In this document: positions 12,022 through 24,869 of the stretch, in pieces
How positions within the stretch are numbered: position 1 is the first letter of the stretch
Layout: each line of letters opens with the position of its first letter
DNA from: Linanthus parryae
Lineage: Eukaryota > Streptophyta > Magnoliopsida > Ericales > Polemoniaceae
Length of the DNA stretch: 64,000 nt
Assembly: GCA_023055425.1 (NCBI GenBank)
Contig: JALGPY010000002.1
Span: forward strand, 156,623,345 to 156,687,344
Direction: 5' to 3'
Made by a program: the position numbers and the translations under genes
The notes under the pieces: generated by a model
Told to the model about the DNA's origin: nothing
What the model saw: only the letters and a program-made list of their open reading frames with translations
Databases searched by the model: none

Positions 12022-13546
12022 TCAACGGAACTGCGCCCCGGAGAAGGTTTGCCCAAAGGACCAGCCAGAGGGGGCAACATTGTTGGAGATAACGGTGCGG
12101 CCATCGCCGGTGGTGACCTTGAAAGAGAGGGACTGCCCGTTGAGGTAGCTGTTGCTCTGCCAATTTTGCCCCCAGTTCCTTGACATGGGTTGCCAACCAG
12201 TCCTTGAACCTTTGATGGACACTGAGTGGACATCACCGGCACCAGCCACGTTAGTTATGAGGACCAGGTTGAAGTAGGAGTGGCCATTAATGGTGAACCT
12301 AATTCCACCCTTTCTCCTGCAGGGTACCCTACAAAAAAACCAACCAGCCAGAGAAACAGTAAATAAACAACCAAATAAGTAGTAGAACACTGGTGTGTGA
12401 ATCACATATTGCCCAAAATACCCCTTTCTCAAGGCCTTGTTTGGTTGTCCCATTAGGATAAACTTAAATCACTTTCTTACAGACTAAATATTGTTAATTT
12501 TCAGCTTTTCATGACCATTCCAACCCAAGATCTAAATAATAAACATCTGAATTTTGGTTCCTCCAAGATCAAGTCATCTTAGATGAGAAACAGTCAACAA
12601 GTCTAACTAGGATTGAGAAACCAGAAAAATCAGAGAAATCTGCTTGTCCCCCTTATTCTCTATTTCTAACAGCCAAACGGAGAGCATGAAAATTAAGCTA
12701 AAATTTAAATCGAGTTAGTATTGACAAAAATTACAAAAAAAAAAAAAAAAAAAAAAAATCTTAACATGAAATTCAAAATCATTAGTGTAATAATCAAATG
12801 TCAGCAAAATTATTATCATTACTTTTATTTTGAGGAAAAAAAAAAAGCTAAATTTTTCATTTGAAGGAGAACAATAAAGTCCACCTCTCAACTATTTTCA
12901 GTTAATACCAAACATGCCCTTACCAAAAACACAAATACTACTATTGAGACGTCAACAAGATTAAGATAAGACCTACTACTACAAAACAAAACAAAAAATG
13001 AATTAAATTAAGCAATTATACCTTCTGTAGGCAACAGGGACAATCCCAGCTCTGTACTGAGCAATGTGTTGAAACACAGGCTGAGAGAGGTCAAAGTGCT
13101 GGTTTGGAGGGTTACACCATCCTCCATTGCTGTTTGGCGGGCAGAAATTAGTCGCCGTCACCAGAATAGTCCCCGGCAGGCACCATTTCCGTTCACCGGT
13201 GCACCGGATCTGGTAACAAGATCCGCAGCTCAACCCACTGTTGAACAACGCCGTGCTCAGCGCCGCCGTGTTTGTGCCGTACCCCTGGCTGTACAAGTTC
13301 CCATACCCACATGCCCCACCTGAAAAAAAAACACCAAACAAACCCACAAATTAAATCAAACTCATAACGGAAATCGAATTGAGTTTTCAAATATGAGAGT
13401 GGGAATTGGAGGGTACCCATTGTGCCGGAGGCGTCGCTGCCTCCGTAGAAGGTGGCGTGAGCATTGTTCCAGCCACCGGCGGCGAAGCCATCGGCGAATC
13501 GGAGAATTGCGAGAAAAGTTACCAAGAGGAGCCCAGTGAGAGCCAT
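12022..13546 (-). CDS. EXPA: Alpha-expansin (three exons, two introns)
   Basis: Expansins are secreted wall proteins that loosen cellulose-xyloglucan contacts at acid pH without known hydrolysis, allowing cell growth. Exons on the minus strand are 13546-13417, 13319-13022 and 12328-12022 (130, 298 and 307 bases), with GT..AG introns of 97 and 693 bases. The joined frame is 735 bases and gives 244 residues, the usual EXPA size. Residues 1-20 form a signal peptide. Next comes the Cys-rich six-stranded barrel domain, with 'HATFYGG.DASGTMGGACGY' at about 30-49 and the HFD motif at 118-120. The C-terminal CBM63 domain starts at about 145 and holds '[20 protein letters not shown]' and '[18 protein letters not shown]'. 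The protein ends in '[11 protein letters not shown]', typical of alpha-expansins. All expected Cys and Trp positions that I can check are present and there is no frameshift. It appears functional; the subfamily member number cannot be given. Confidence 0.96.
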
Positions 13547-13620
13547 TTTGTGAAGAGGGAAAGGGAGAGATAAGTTGAGTTTGAGAGTGGGAGTGGGGAT
13601 TTAGGTGAGGAAGTTGGGGG

Positions 13621-13630
13621 AATAAATAGA
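13621..13630 (-). promoter_or_regulatory. Putative TATA box of the expansin gene (TCTATTTATT)
   Basis: Minus-strand TCTATTTATT lies 75 bases upstream of the ATG. A start site about 30 bases downstream would give a 5' leader of roughly 45-50 bases. There is no other TATA-like run within 80 bases of the ATG. Confidence 0.4.
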
Positions 13631-13969
13631 AGATTTGGGGAGACTTTGAAGAAGGTGTGGAGGGCCTTTTTGACCATTTGCAACTTTCAACTGTTTGTAG
13701 AGATAATTATTCAATGTTTTTGTATTCGCAAACATGATACTCCAAAAGTACAATAATCACAAACTGGTGTTGAGTACTACTATCTGTTCGAAAAACAGTA
13801 AATAATTACAGACGGAGAGGCTATGCCAGAAAATCAGTTAAAATTTGGAATGCAAGGGTAAATGAGTAGCTTTTTTAATGAAATTATGTGGGTTTTAATA
13901 AACTATGAGGATTTCATACAGTGACTTTTAGACACTCTATAACTAGAGGTAGCATCCATTTAAGAACTA
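13631..13969. other. Expansin upstream region
   Basis: AT-rich, no recognised element. A MITE begins at 13970, so the undisturbed promoter region is only about 420 bases. Confidence 0.4.
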
Positions 13970-14227
13970 CCACTTTGTCCCAACTCTTTTTTTTCAATTT
14001 GACTTTTGTCATTATTCACTGGGTCACTTTGACCTGGTGATTTGAATAGCAAACCGATGTAATTTTTTGATAATTTCTGCATGGTGTTGTAGAGTAAAAG
14101 GTGCTCTATAATATGGTGAAAAAATTATCAAAAAATCGTATCATTTTACTATCAAAATCACCCGGTCAAATTGACCCAGATACGAGTCAAAAAAGTCAAA
14201 TGAGAAGAAAGAGCTGGGACGGACCGA
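13970..14227. mobile_element. Stowaway-like MITE, copy 1
   Basis: 258 bp flanked by TA on both sides. Long inverted repeats begin CCACTTTGTCCCA on the left and TCGGTCCGTCCCA as reverse complement of the right, and extend about 80 bases through 'gggtca.tttgacc.ggtgattt'. Related copies lie at about 56825-57080 and 57206-57444. TA flanks and 'cgtccca'-type ends suggest the Tc1/mariner (Stowaway) group. Confidence 0.7.
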
Positions 14228-16567
14228 TATGTGGTTGTCCGGTGGAGCAACTTGTAGATTCTCATAAAGCAATGAGTTAGCATTCTGACACATAAGTGCA
14301 TCGTGAGCACCAAATAATTCCTTGGGGAAATCTCTCAAAATCTAAGTGGGTCCGGTGGAATTCGTAAGCGGTTAAAAACTTCCACATGCACATGCAACTG
14401 AAAAATCAAACTATTTGCCGCGAATACCCTCTTTGTCATTTGTATGGATGAGTGGGTAAGCTGGAGAAGGACAGTAACCATAGCTCAACTAGCTAATGAT
14501 ATACATAACTCTACTAGCTAATGATATACAGTTATAATTTATTTTTTGAATTATTCATAGGAGGTTCTAGTTCATGTTAGATCATTTTTCGGATTCAAAC
14601 TCGACTATAATGATGTAACTTTTAATAAAAAAAATAGGAGTGTCATAACTCGTGAAATCGATGCACTAGTTCTAAGTGTTTTTTCCCATTTCATAAATCA
14701 GGATTAAGAATATTCGTTCTTGCTTATATTCATCTACAAAAAAGTTACCCACAAAGCTCGAATTTTAGTATTTCACTATGCAATGACATCAAGTTTGTCG
14801 ACTTATTACAACCAATCACTATTGAACCGCCTCATAATGTAGATTTTAGAATACTCACACTATTACATGTACGAACAATGTGGTTGTACAATGTGGTTGT
14901 TTGGATGAACTGAATTAAGTGAGCATGTGTGCTTAAAAGGTCATTTAATTTCGGCTAGCTATTTGGATTAAATAAATTATTGTGTAGATTTGTCAAATTC
15001 CGAAACGTATTTCTCATTAATAAGCTTCAAAGTGAATAAATTCATTAAAAAAATATTAAATTCATAATCTTTAAAGTGATATACAAGATTCTGGATCTTT
15101 TTCTTGTATATAAAATGAATACAGAGCCGTATTTTAAGAACCCAAAGCTTCATATTTGTTATAAAGAGATTGTCACGTCAATTATGTAGCAATGCATGCA
15201 AAATTACACAAACAATCAAGAATCCGGAGCCCTATTTTAAAATATAGGACTCCAGATAATTGTAAATTTGTGAGATTGTTTACTTTGAACTTTCAAAGTT
15301 TTGGCCATCCACTCTCTCATCCAAACAGTCCCGGTAATTCTCCAAAAAAAAAAAAAAAAAAATGGTCCCGGTAATCCTGGTTATCAGAGTTTCCTAATGA
15401 AAATTCCACAAAGAATATTCCATATATAAAATATGAAACTTTTAGTTTAGGTCATCACTCTCCACGTTTGTTAATGTATTCCAAGTGTGTCTTTGCCTGT
15501 GCTGTGTAACCTAAGTTCCTTTGGGCCGCGCCATTAAAGTGCGATGGGTAGAAATCAATTCTGCCGTATCTTTTCTGGTAATCGAATTTAATAGAAAGAG
15601 TGGTCATTGTTGGGGAGTTCTATGTACATATCTTCTCTTTTCCCTGATGAAGAAAAACAACCATTTTCATTGAATGCTCTAATGCTGTTTTTATTGCAGC
15701 ACCAAGACATCTAACCATACAACAGAGCTGAAACAGGGCACAAGCATACGGTTCTTATAGCTTGTACTATTGCCTTTCTCATCTAACTCAGTAGTTATTC
15801 GTGTTGCATTTATTTTTTTCTTTTTGACCAGAAACATGTCCAGAGTCTGGTATACATTTGATACCAGCAACAACCGCACAAGTTATTAGTCATGAGCGAT
15901 TATTCTAGAGTGTTCTACAGGTTTTAAACACGCATCATTTGATACCAGCAACAACCCCACAGCTAAACCTAGTGTCCTAAAGGTTTACCCATAGTCCCAG
16001 ATTTCCTCTTATAAATTCCCTTATTTATTTGATTTATCATTCTATTTGTGCAAGAATTCTCAAAAGAAATTTGGGATTGTTGAAAAAAACTAAAAAATTT
16101 AGCTAAGAAATGTGTTATTAATCTTATCGTTTCTTGTGAAGAAAACAAACTACTACTCTTACGACATGTTTGATGCAAAAAAGAAAAAAGTATGTAATAA
16201 TAAAAGAGGTAATAGGGGTAATAATTGGTATTTGGTATACCGACAATTTCAATGGGATTTAATTCTCCCTTATTAATTATACCCCTTAATTGACTAAAAG
16301 CTTTCTCAAAAAAAAATTAATTGACTAAAAGTTAATCCCGCAATGTATGCGGGATTGAATATTAAAGACTTAATATTATTATTTATAATGGTGCAAACAA
16401 ACATATTACATATAATCCTTCATGTATTCCCTTAATATCCACTATAGGTTAGGTAATTACACATTAGTCGTATAATTTTTCCAATAACTCCATTTCCATC
16501 CTCAACTATCTCTAACATTTTTCATTTCCTATCCCATATGAAGATTGTTTCACTTACATTTATATAT
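14228..16567. other. Intergenic, AT-rich; short direct repeats and a possible Tourist-like MITE
   Basis: No gene is supported. 'actagctaatgatataca' occurs twice near 14490-14532. An A-run lies at about 15343-15361. 'gataccagcaacaac' is duplicated near 15858 and 15940. A possible MITE (about 16160-16410) has ends 'catgtttgatgca' and, as reverse complement, 'tatgtttgtttgca', without a clear target duplication. Confidence 0.3.
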
Positions 16568-17303
16568 GGGTAAAAGACAGTGACCACCCCTGATAATTAG
16601 ATTAAATACAACCCGCTACCTTGACTTTGAACAAAGACACGCCACACCTTTTTTTGGATGGAGGCTAACGGTTGACTAACATCACTGGCAAAGAGACCAT
16701 TTTATCCCTGAAATGTTATAAAATTACCACCTATATATTTTCATTATCTCTCCTTACCGTCATTGCTAACCTGATCCCTCTCACTCTTCCCCTTTTTCTC
16801 TCTTCCGGTGAACACAACCACCAAACCACCTACCCACGCCTCCCTCACCTTCCCTCCCACCTTTCCTCTCCATCTCACGCACTGCAGCCACCACCAACGC
16901 GTCATGTCCCTATAAATTGAACCTCCAGTGCCGCTACCAGCGGATCGATTCTGATCCAGAGCAAGCTGCCTTCCAACGGTTATCGTCGCTGCTCTACCGC
17001 AGTCACAAAACCAACACCGTGATATTTCCGGTGGGCGCTGGAATTGCAGACCCATCGGTCTAAATTAGAGGTCCTGGTCACCGTAGTCATCATCACTGGC
17101 GAGCACAAGGAACCACCAGCCCCTCGTCGTTGCCACCTCTTCGACCAGACGCCAGACCACCAGATCCACGACCACGAACCATACAACCGGCTAGGTCTGA
17201 ATTGGAGGGCAAAGAAGCGACCCATAAACCGTTAAATCGAGCCCTTCACCTTTGTAAGTAGGAAAGAAAGAGGGAGCCGATGAGCGATGAACACTTCCTT
17301 ATA

Positions 17304-19471
17304 TGTAAGTTCATTGTTTGTTTCAAATCCTTGAACCTGCACAGCAGTTCATAGCATGAACTCACGAGGAGTTCTTCCTCCTAATCAATATCTAATCTCT
17401 TGTACTTGATTATGATGTATTAGATGATGAAATACAAACAAATTATGTGTTATATCATGCCTTAATATCATTGCATGCCTAAGTGTTTGCAGAGATTTTA
17501 GCTAACTATCTACTGCAGAAAGTTTCCTTAATTAAAGGTTTGAAGAGAAGGAAATCCAAGTCTGTAATTGGTCCTACTGATATGGAAACTTGTCTGAACT
17601 TGCCTTAAGCCTGCAGATGAAAGATCAGATCAAAATTAAAGAGGTAATAAAGCAGCTAGCCGCTGGAGCAAGCTGTTGAGAGTCAAAGATCTTCACATGA
17701 TTTTTAGGGATTTCCGTTTGAAGCTTCCTTTATATTCTACAATTCAAATTGACAGAAGAGAGAAGTGATTGTGAGAGATTCAGAAGCACATAGCATTTCA
17801 CAGGCATTGAAACACTCTCACGGATTGACAAGCATCATTGAATGAGATCAAACAACCACTCAATCCATTCAAGTTTCCAGAAGAACGCTTCAAGCTTACT
17901 GCTTCACTGTGTTCATAGTGTTCTTCTTTATGATATTTTATTTTTATATCATTTTCTATATTACTTATTCATATTTGTCGTGAGTAGTTCAAGAGGAACA
18001 ACAAAGAATTCTTATTGTACCAGTTAGCTAGAGCAGGTACTAGATACGTTAGGAAGAACCACAAGCTGAAACAAAGAAAGGCAATTCTCTGGGCTTGATA
18101 TCTGGGCTCAGCTTTTGATAAATAAGAAGTTTGTTGAAATCCTAGAGGGATCAGATCCCTTAGGCGGAGAGTAGGTCACTTCGAACGAACTTCATAGGAA
18201 ATCACTGTGTTCATCATCTTGCATTTCAGTTCTGCACTTGTCGTAATATCTGCTTCAAAACAGGTTTTTTGTTCAAAGCTTTTAAAGGATTTTCAAAGCC
18301 TTGAAAACTATCAGTAAACTTCAAACTGTCTGTTTTCATTTCAAAGCCTTGAATCTGAGTTCAAAGCTTTGAAATACTTCAAGTTCTTCTTATTTTGTTT
18401 AAAATCCACTACTTTGGCAAAAGTTGTCATACTCTAATTGACCCCCCTTAGAGTTAGGGATGGCAATATGGTCCAATTCGATCTGAGATCCGAGCGATCC
18501 GAGGCGAATGGATCAGATCCGAATTCAATTGAAAATGGATCGAATTTGGATCCGAAAAGCCAAACCCGAACGGATTTGGATCTGAGGGCAGATCCACCGG
18601 GTTCCGACCCGATCCGATCCGACGTATATGTGTGCTTTACAAATATACATCTATTACCTTTCCCCTTACACTTACAAGAAGAATACTATAGTAACTCCAA
18701 CCTACAAAACTATTTCTTTTTTTTTTACGCTTCATAACTTACGAACATTCCTTAACGTATATAATTTGTTATATCACTTATTTATCTTTCTCGTGAGTTG
18801 TTCAAGAGGAACAACAGAAGGAGATCAAACAACCACTCAATCCATTCCAATTTCCAGAAGAACACTTCAAGCTTACTGCTTCACTGTGTTCATAGTGTTC
18901 TTCTTTCTGAGATTTTATTTGTATATAATTTTCTATATCACTTATTTATCTTTCTCGTGAGTTGTTCAAGAGGAAAAACAGAGAATTCTTATTGTATCAG
19001 TTAGCTAGAGCAGGTACAAGATAGGTTAGGAAGAACCATAAGCTGAAACAGAGTAAGGCAATTCTCTGAGCTTGATATCTAGACTTAGCTTTTGATAAAA
19101 AGAAGTTTGTTGAAATCCTAGAAGGATCAGATCCTTCAGGCGGAGAGTAGGTCACTTAAGACCTAACTTCGTAACAAATTAATGTGTTCATCATCTTGCA
19201 TTTCAGTTCTGCACTTGTCTCTATATCAACTTCAAAACAAGTTTCTGTTCAAAGCTTTGAAAGGCTTTTCAAAGCCTTGAAAACTATCAGTAAACTTCAA
19301 TCTTTTTGTTTGCATTTCAAAGACTTAATCTGAGTTCAAAGATTTGAAATACTTCAAGTTTTTATCATTTTGTTTAAAATCCACTACTTTGGCAAAAGTT
19401 ACCATAATCTATTCAATCCCGTCCTTTTAGAGTATTTGATCCTGCATTTGTTACCTGCATTACAATATTCA
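17304..19471 (+). repeat. 5' LTR of element A, internally rearranged
   Basis: It starts TGTAAGTTC (3' LTR: TGTAAATTC) and ends 'atattCA' two bases before the PBS. It is longer than the 3' LTR because a segment is repeated: about 17845-18440 reappears at about 18820-19400. A truncated hAT MITE (18455-about 18765) lies at the first copy's end. A smaller duplication ('cttatttatctttctcgtga', about 18776 and about 18941) marks the junction. Confidence 0.8.
18455..18765. mobile_element. 5'-part of a hAT MITE inside the 5' LTR of element A
   Basis: It begins TAGGGATGGCAA after CTTAGAGT (18447-18454), exactly as the complete copy at 53250-53757 does in the 3' LTR. Its right end is missing: the sequence switches to duplicated LTR DNA near 18765. 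Confidence 0.8.
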
Positions 19472-19473
19472 AT

Positions 19474-19484
19474 TGGTATCAGAG
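19474..19484 (+). other. Primer-binding site of element A (initiator tRNA-Met)
   Basis: TGGTATCAGAG follows the LTR end after two bases. It is complementary to the 3' end of plant initiator tRNA-Met, the usual primer of copia elements. Confidence 0.85.
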
Positions 19485-19520
19485 ATTGTATCACTTTATA
19501 GATCTAACAATCTTGTGATC

Positions 19521-22500
19521 ATGAGTAATGTAGGTAAAGGTGGTTTCTCACAGGGAAGAGCTGCTAACAGACCTCCTTTGTTTTGTGGATAAAATTTTAT
19601 ACACTGTAAGGCCTTGATAAAAATGTTCATCACTTATTAAGACATTGGTCTATCATCCAGAATGGACCTCACATCTTCTATACAGAAAAGGATGGGATTA
19701 GAACTCCCAAATCTGAAAACTTTCTTTCTACTTCTGAATTAGAACAAACTAGCCTTGAACCCGTGCGATGCACGGAAACATGACTTTTGTAGAGGCAAGG
19801 TCATCAATGTACTATTTGATGTTTAAGACTTAAGAGAGATGAATGTAGTACTCCCAACGAAAACGGATAGAACAATTACACAATCCTTATCTATATGTAT
19901 TATATATTTTCCAATTTTGAAAAAAAAAATATCAAGATATATTTTGACTAAAATGTATTTCAGATTCTTAAACAAACTTAACTAATATGAGGGTCACCAA
20001 TTTTGTTACTTTTACATAGGTCCAATGTTAGCATTTATTAGTTACTATCTTGATTTTTATCTTAATTAATCTATCATTTTCTTTTTCTCATCCAAAAATG
20101 TATAAGTTAAGGTATTTATATGTTATGTGAATTCCAAAAGTTAGAGAGTAATTCTCTCATTAAATAAGACATGATAGACCTTGTTTCAAATAATTTTTGA
20201 ACTTGCAAAGTTTTTCATATCACTCATTTTATTTTGCACACACGATTTCCACTCATTGCTCATTTACTTTTAGAAACACAAAACTCTAAAATAAAGTTTT
20301 ATGAACTCATTATTTATACTAAAGTAAATTAGAAGGACCTGTTAATATATGTGAATATCAATAAGTGATTGGTGACATAAAGAAGGTACATCAACATGTA
20401 AATGGGTTCAATAAAAATGACGAATTAATTCTATCCCGTACAATCAGTTTAACTGAGAAGTTAATGAAAATGATTGAACATAAAAAACCTAATAAACCCA
20501 GAGATGGGATTTCAACTCCACACATTTCTTTGAAAATGCAGTTCAGTTTTCCTAAAGCATGGCCCTACCAAGCTGTGCCGCACTATCAATATTTCATAAG
20601 CTTGCCAGAACCTGCACTTGCCGGAACACAGCAATGTAAAGATCCAGACTTTTTGCACCTTTACCTCTAGTCGTCTTTTCAGCAAATGATATACCGAAAG
20701 CCAAACAACAAACTTGAGGCACAATACAGAGTGCATTAGACATAAGATAGAATCAAAAGAAAGTATCAAAGTAGCGAAATGAAACAAACATTTTGCAAAC
20801 ATCGAAGATAAAGACTGAAAAGAATTCCCAATGAGTTGCTTAACACATCAAAGACCATCCTACCAAGATAGACAATTAAGAGAAAGAGGAAAGCTAAAAA
20901 TTCGATTTCATATTCTTTGTCATACATATTAAAAGATACTCAAAGACAAATGGTAACAGAAACACAATCGATCGAGAACCGGCTTTTCGCTCAGAGTAGG
21001 ATCGATTACATGGTTGGTTCGCCTAATCGGGACTCGTATATGGAAGGGGTCATTGATATGACCTGGGTATGTGTGAGTCAATGTTGCTAGAGACCGCCTG
21101 AGGTTGCCGCTGGTTGTTGTCTGAGTTTCTTGGAGGAGGCAGAGTGAGAAGGGCGGGGGGGGGGGGGGGGGGGGGTGCTCTGGACATGTTTGAGTTTTCT
21201 GTGCTCTGGACATGTTTGAGTTTTCTCTCGCAAAGTTTTTTGCTGGAACATGCAATTGGAAAAAATTCGGTTTGGAAAACGTGGAGCTTTCTCCAGTAAA
21301 CCAAAGTTGATTTATATATAAATATTTGAACCAATCACATTTGACATTTTTTGTTACTACATTGGTTTGATTGATGCAATCAAACTATTTTTATTATTTT
21401 AAATTTCTATTTTGAGTGACAATTTAAACCGCATTGTTTCACATTTCCTTTTTAAGACGGATTTTCCATTTGTGCTCATGCATTTGGGGATGAATTGTCT
21501 ATTTTTATATGACAACTTTTACATCGATTTCCATATTGGTCGTTACTTACAAAAATATTTGAAAAACGTTACCAAACATGATGTAATTTCTCCTAAAAAC
21601 ATGAGGTAATTAGAAGTTACCATATGTTTTATTTTTATTTAAGACAAACAGAATAGACAAATGAATCAATTATATTAACATTAAATCAATTTCCATATAT
21701 GGATTCTCACATTTTATTTTTATTATATATTGATTAATTAATTGAAATTTCACGTGGCATTTTCTCACGCAAAGTTAGAGAGGACATTCTCAAATAGTAT
21801 ATATAGATTTGAAAGAATTGTAGAGAAATGAATCTTTTGTATTGTGCTTTGAATGCATATGAATTTAACATGATATCAACCTGCAAGACTGCTAAGGAAA
21901 TTTGGGACAAAATGGTGGTTACTTTTGAATGAACCAGCCAAGTGAAACAAACCAAGATCAACATCTTCCATAGATAGTAAGAACTGTTCAAAATGAATGC
22001 AGATTAATCCATCAAAGATATGTTCAAAAGGTTCACTGACATTATCAACAACATGGATTCTTCAGGGAAATCATTCTCCAATGAAGAGAAAGTTAGAAAG
22101 ATCTTGAGAAGTCTTCCCAAAGCCAAACTGGAACCAAAGACAACAGCCATTAAAGTAGCTCAAGATCTATCCTCTCTTCAACTTGATGATTTGTAGAGAA
22201 ACTTACTTAACATGAGATCTCCGTGAGTGAAGCTAATGTAGAACTACCAGAAAGTGTCAACTTGTGGCACTCAAGGCTAAATAAGGTGAACAACCTCAAA
22301 GCCTTGAAAAAGAATAAAAATGATGAAGAAGATCATTTTGCTCTCATTTCCAAAGCCTTAACAAGGATTCTCAAGATGAAAAATAACTTTGGAAACAAAG
22401 ATTTCAGCAGAGACAAATTCAGATCATCAAGTAACAAGGACTACAAGGGTAAGTGTTCTTCCCATAAATCTAAAGTAATGAAATTTTTTGAGTGTGGTGA

Positions 22501-23414
22501 TGCATGTCACTTGATCAGAGACTATCCTCATAAGAAGAGCAAGCATTTTCAAAAGAAGAACCATGACAAAAATAAGAAGTACATGGTAGCTTCATGGAGT
22601 GATTCTGATTCTTCAAGTGAATCTGACTCTGAAGAAGATCAAGCCAACAAGCATGATGAAAGTTTAGAATAAGAACATTGAGGTAATGGTGAATTGTATT
22701 ATTTCTAAACCTGCAAATGTACTTTCTGAGATTTTGAAAACTATGCTTCAGAATGTAGAAGATTACTTAAGTGAAATCAAGTCTTTAAAGGAGAAAGTTC
22801 ATGAGCAAGCAAAAGAAAAATTGCAACTAGTTTTCCAGAACAAGAATCTTGAAATTTCTCAGGCAAAGACTGATAGAGATTTCAAATATTTGGAAAGCAA
22901 TTTCAAATCCTTCAAAACTCAAGTCAAAGAAGTTGTAACAGATTACTCTCCTTTGAGTGACAACCTTGTTGCTCTAAGTGATCAGCAGAGGAACAGAAGA
23001 CTCTTCTGGCTGAGAAAATTCAAGACTCCTAGAATGCTTTGACAAAACTTGTTGGCTCTGAACATAATCTCAACTTGATTCTGGGAGGAAGTCTGCACCC
23101 TGTTCACAAAACTGGTATTGGATATAATCCAAACTTTCCAAGAAAAAACAATATCATATTTTTGAAAGCAAGTAGTAGATATTAAGCAAAGTGCCATTAC
23201 TGTGGAAATATTAGTCATGTTAAGATGACTTGTTCATTTAGAAGAAGAGGATCTGGCATCATGAGGAATACATTTTCGTTCCATCTTAAGCGACATGTGA
23301 GACACATTTGGGTTCCTAAAGGGGTCAGACCACCTAACATGATTGATCCTGAATATGAATCCAAATATTACACTTGGTCTAATAGCTGGGTAAGGTAGCG
23401 AATGATGTTTGCAT
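19521..23414 (+). pseudogene. gag of element A, split by a Helitron
   Basis: The first ATG after the PBS opens 'GGFSQGRAANRPPLFCG', the N-terminus typical of this copia gag group, and meets a stop after 23 codons. The reading runs to 19748 (SELEQ) and resumes in frame at 21808 after the Helitron ('KNCREMNLLYCALNAYEFN', then 'STCKTAKEIWDKMVVTFE'). Further on are a damaged zinc knuckle (about 22490-22530, first and last Cys lost) and an intact one, CHYCGNISHVKMTC, near 23192-23233, then 'WVPKGVRPP'. Several stops and frame changes are present. It ends where element B is inserted. Confidence 0.8.
19749..21807 (-). mobile_element. Non-autonomous Helitron (2.06 kb) inserted in gag of element A
   Basis: On the minus strand the element starts TCTATATATACTATTTGAG and ends in CTAG. 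Eight bases before the CTAG is a hairpin, CCGTGC-ATC-GCACGG (19761-19775). It sits between A (19748) and T (21808) with no target duplication. TC..CTRR ends, a terminal hairpin and A^T insertion are the Helitron hallmarks. Joining the flanks restores the gag reading frame of element A. No Rep/helicase is encoded. The interior, including a G-run at 21157-21175, may hold captured sequence that I cannot identify. Confidence 0.85.
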
Positions 23415-23419
23415 GTTGT

Positions 23420-24855
23420 TGTTGGAATTGTGCCCTAGAGGCAATCAATTAATTGTGACAAATATATGGATTTACGATTCATTATGTTATCGATATGGAG
23501 ATATGCTAACATGAATGAAGTCCTTAGAATATAAGGTGTTATATTCTTAAATATCCCTAGTCAATTATAATGATTAATGGGACAATCATCTATAGACTAG
23601 TATGGGGTTGGATTGATATGGAGATATCACGATCCAACACATGGGTATGCATTAGGAGTAATGGCATACTGGATTGACCCACGACGAAAAGGATACATTA
23701 GATTATGTGAAGTCACAATCGCTTTTCGTAGTGCTAATATTATTGCAATCCTTGGACTTGAAGTCACTAGATACTCTAGTTGTGAATATTGCGCTTTGAT
23801 GTTATCAAACGTTACACCGTAACTGGGTAATCATAAAGGTGGCTATCGGGCGTGATAGGAAGCAAGCTTAGAGATCGTAGTGATGTAGATAGGATTTGTC
23901 CCTCCCACATAATGGGGGTAAATATCCACGGCCACTCGATGGATGAGGCTTATTGAATGTCTGGCCAGACTCAGATAAATTAATATAGAGATATTAATGT
24001 TATCTGCAAGTATAAGCATATTCCCAGGATCGAGGAACTATGGATTGGATATACGAGTGTGACTATTTATGTCTCGTGTCCAATCCGGATATGGAGACAA
24101 AGGGATAATGCAATATGACATATTGGGCACAAAGGTTTGTCGGGATCACTGACTATTTCTATTGGTTGGGTTGCATGGATGTGTTGCTAGACACCGCTCC
24201 ATGTTAGTAATAGTTACTACCAACTATATAGAAACCTATGGGGTCACACGTCAAATAGAGTAGAGCTAGATTTGGGATTAATTAATATAGATTAATTAAT
24301 AGAAGGATCATTGTGCAACACCTTGCAAACTTAGTAGGACTAATTGCAAGGAAGGGAATAATTCTAGTTCATCTATAATTAGGAAACTCTTTTATGGAAA
24401 CAACAAGGAGTTGTTGGAGTATATAAGGGAGGCTCTAGCTTCCTTCCCACTACATGAGTTATTATTAGTCATAACACAAAAGTGGGAGAGAGCAAAAGGA
24501 GAGAGCAAGACAAAGAGCTAGGGCCGAAACCCTAGCCCCGTCCGCCCCTCTACCCGACGGCAAAGAGGAGGCCGCCCCTCCCTTGTGCCTTGTTGCTTTG
24601 TTGCTTTGATCTTCATCCCTCTTCCTCCAAGGTTCAAGCTAGCCCTTGAATGAAGGAAGAATCTAGATCTCACCTCTAGACGTGGATCAACCGTAGAGAC
24701 GAGGACATCATTCTTCGTGTGATCTCACAAATCAAAAAGGTACACATCTTCTATGTCCTTGATGATGTTATGATGTCTCTTCCTGTGATCCTTGGTGGGC
24801 TTTGAGTAGGATTAATTTTGTTATTCCGCTGCGTTACCTACGTCAAAACCCAACA
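23420..24855 (+). repeat. 5' LTR of element B
   Basis: 1436 bp, TGTTGGAATTGTGCC to AAAACCCAACA. A TATA box is at 24420-24426, followed by a CpG-rich leader around 24520-24580. Confidence 0.95.
24420..24426 (+). promoter_or_regulatory. TATA box in the 5' LTR of element B
   Basis: TATATAA in 'ttggagtatataagg', conserved in the 3' LTR (46107-46114) and in the LTR fragment at the window start. Confidence 0.5.
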
Positions 24856-24856
24856 G

Positions 24857-24868
24857 TGGTATCAGAGC
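24857..24868 (+). other. Primer-binding site of element B (initiator tRNA-Met)
   Basis: TGGTATCAGAGC lies one base after the LTR end. Confidence 0.92.
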
Positions 24869-24869
24869 C

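Noticed and set aside
16160..16410. Tourist-like MITE
   Set aside because: The ends are only loosely inverted and no TTA/TAA duplication could be fixed, so it is mentioned only within the intergenic entry.
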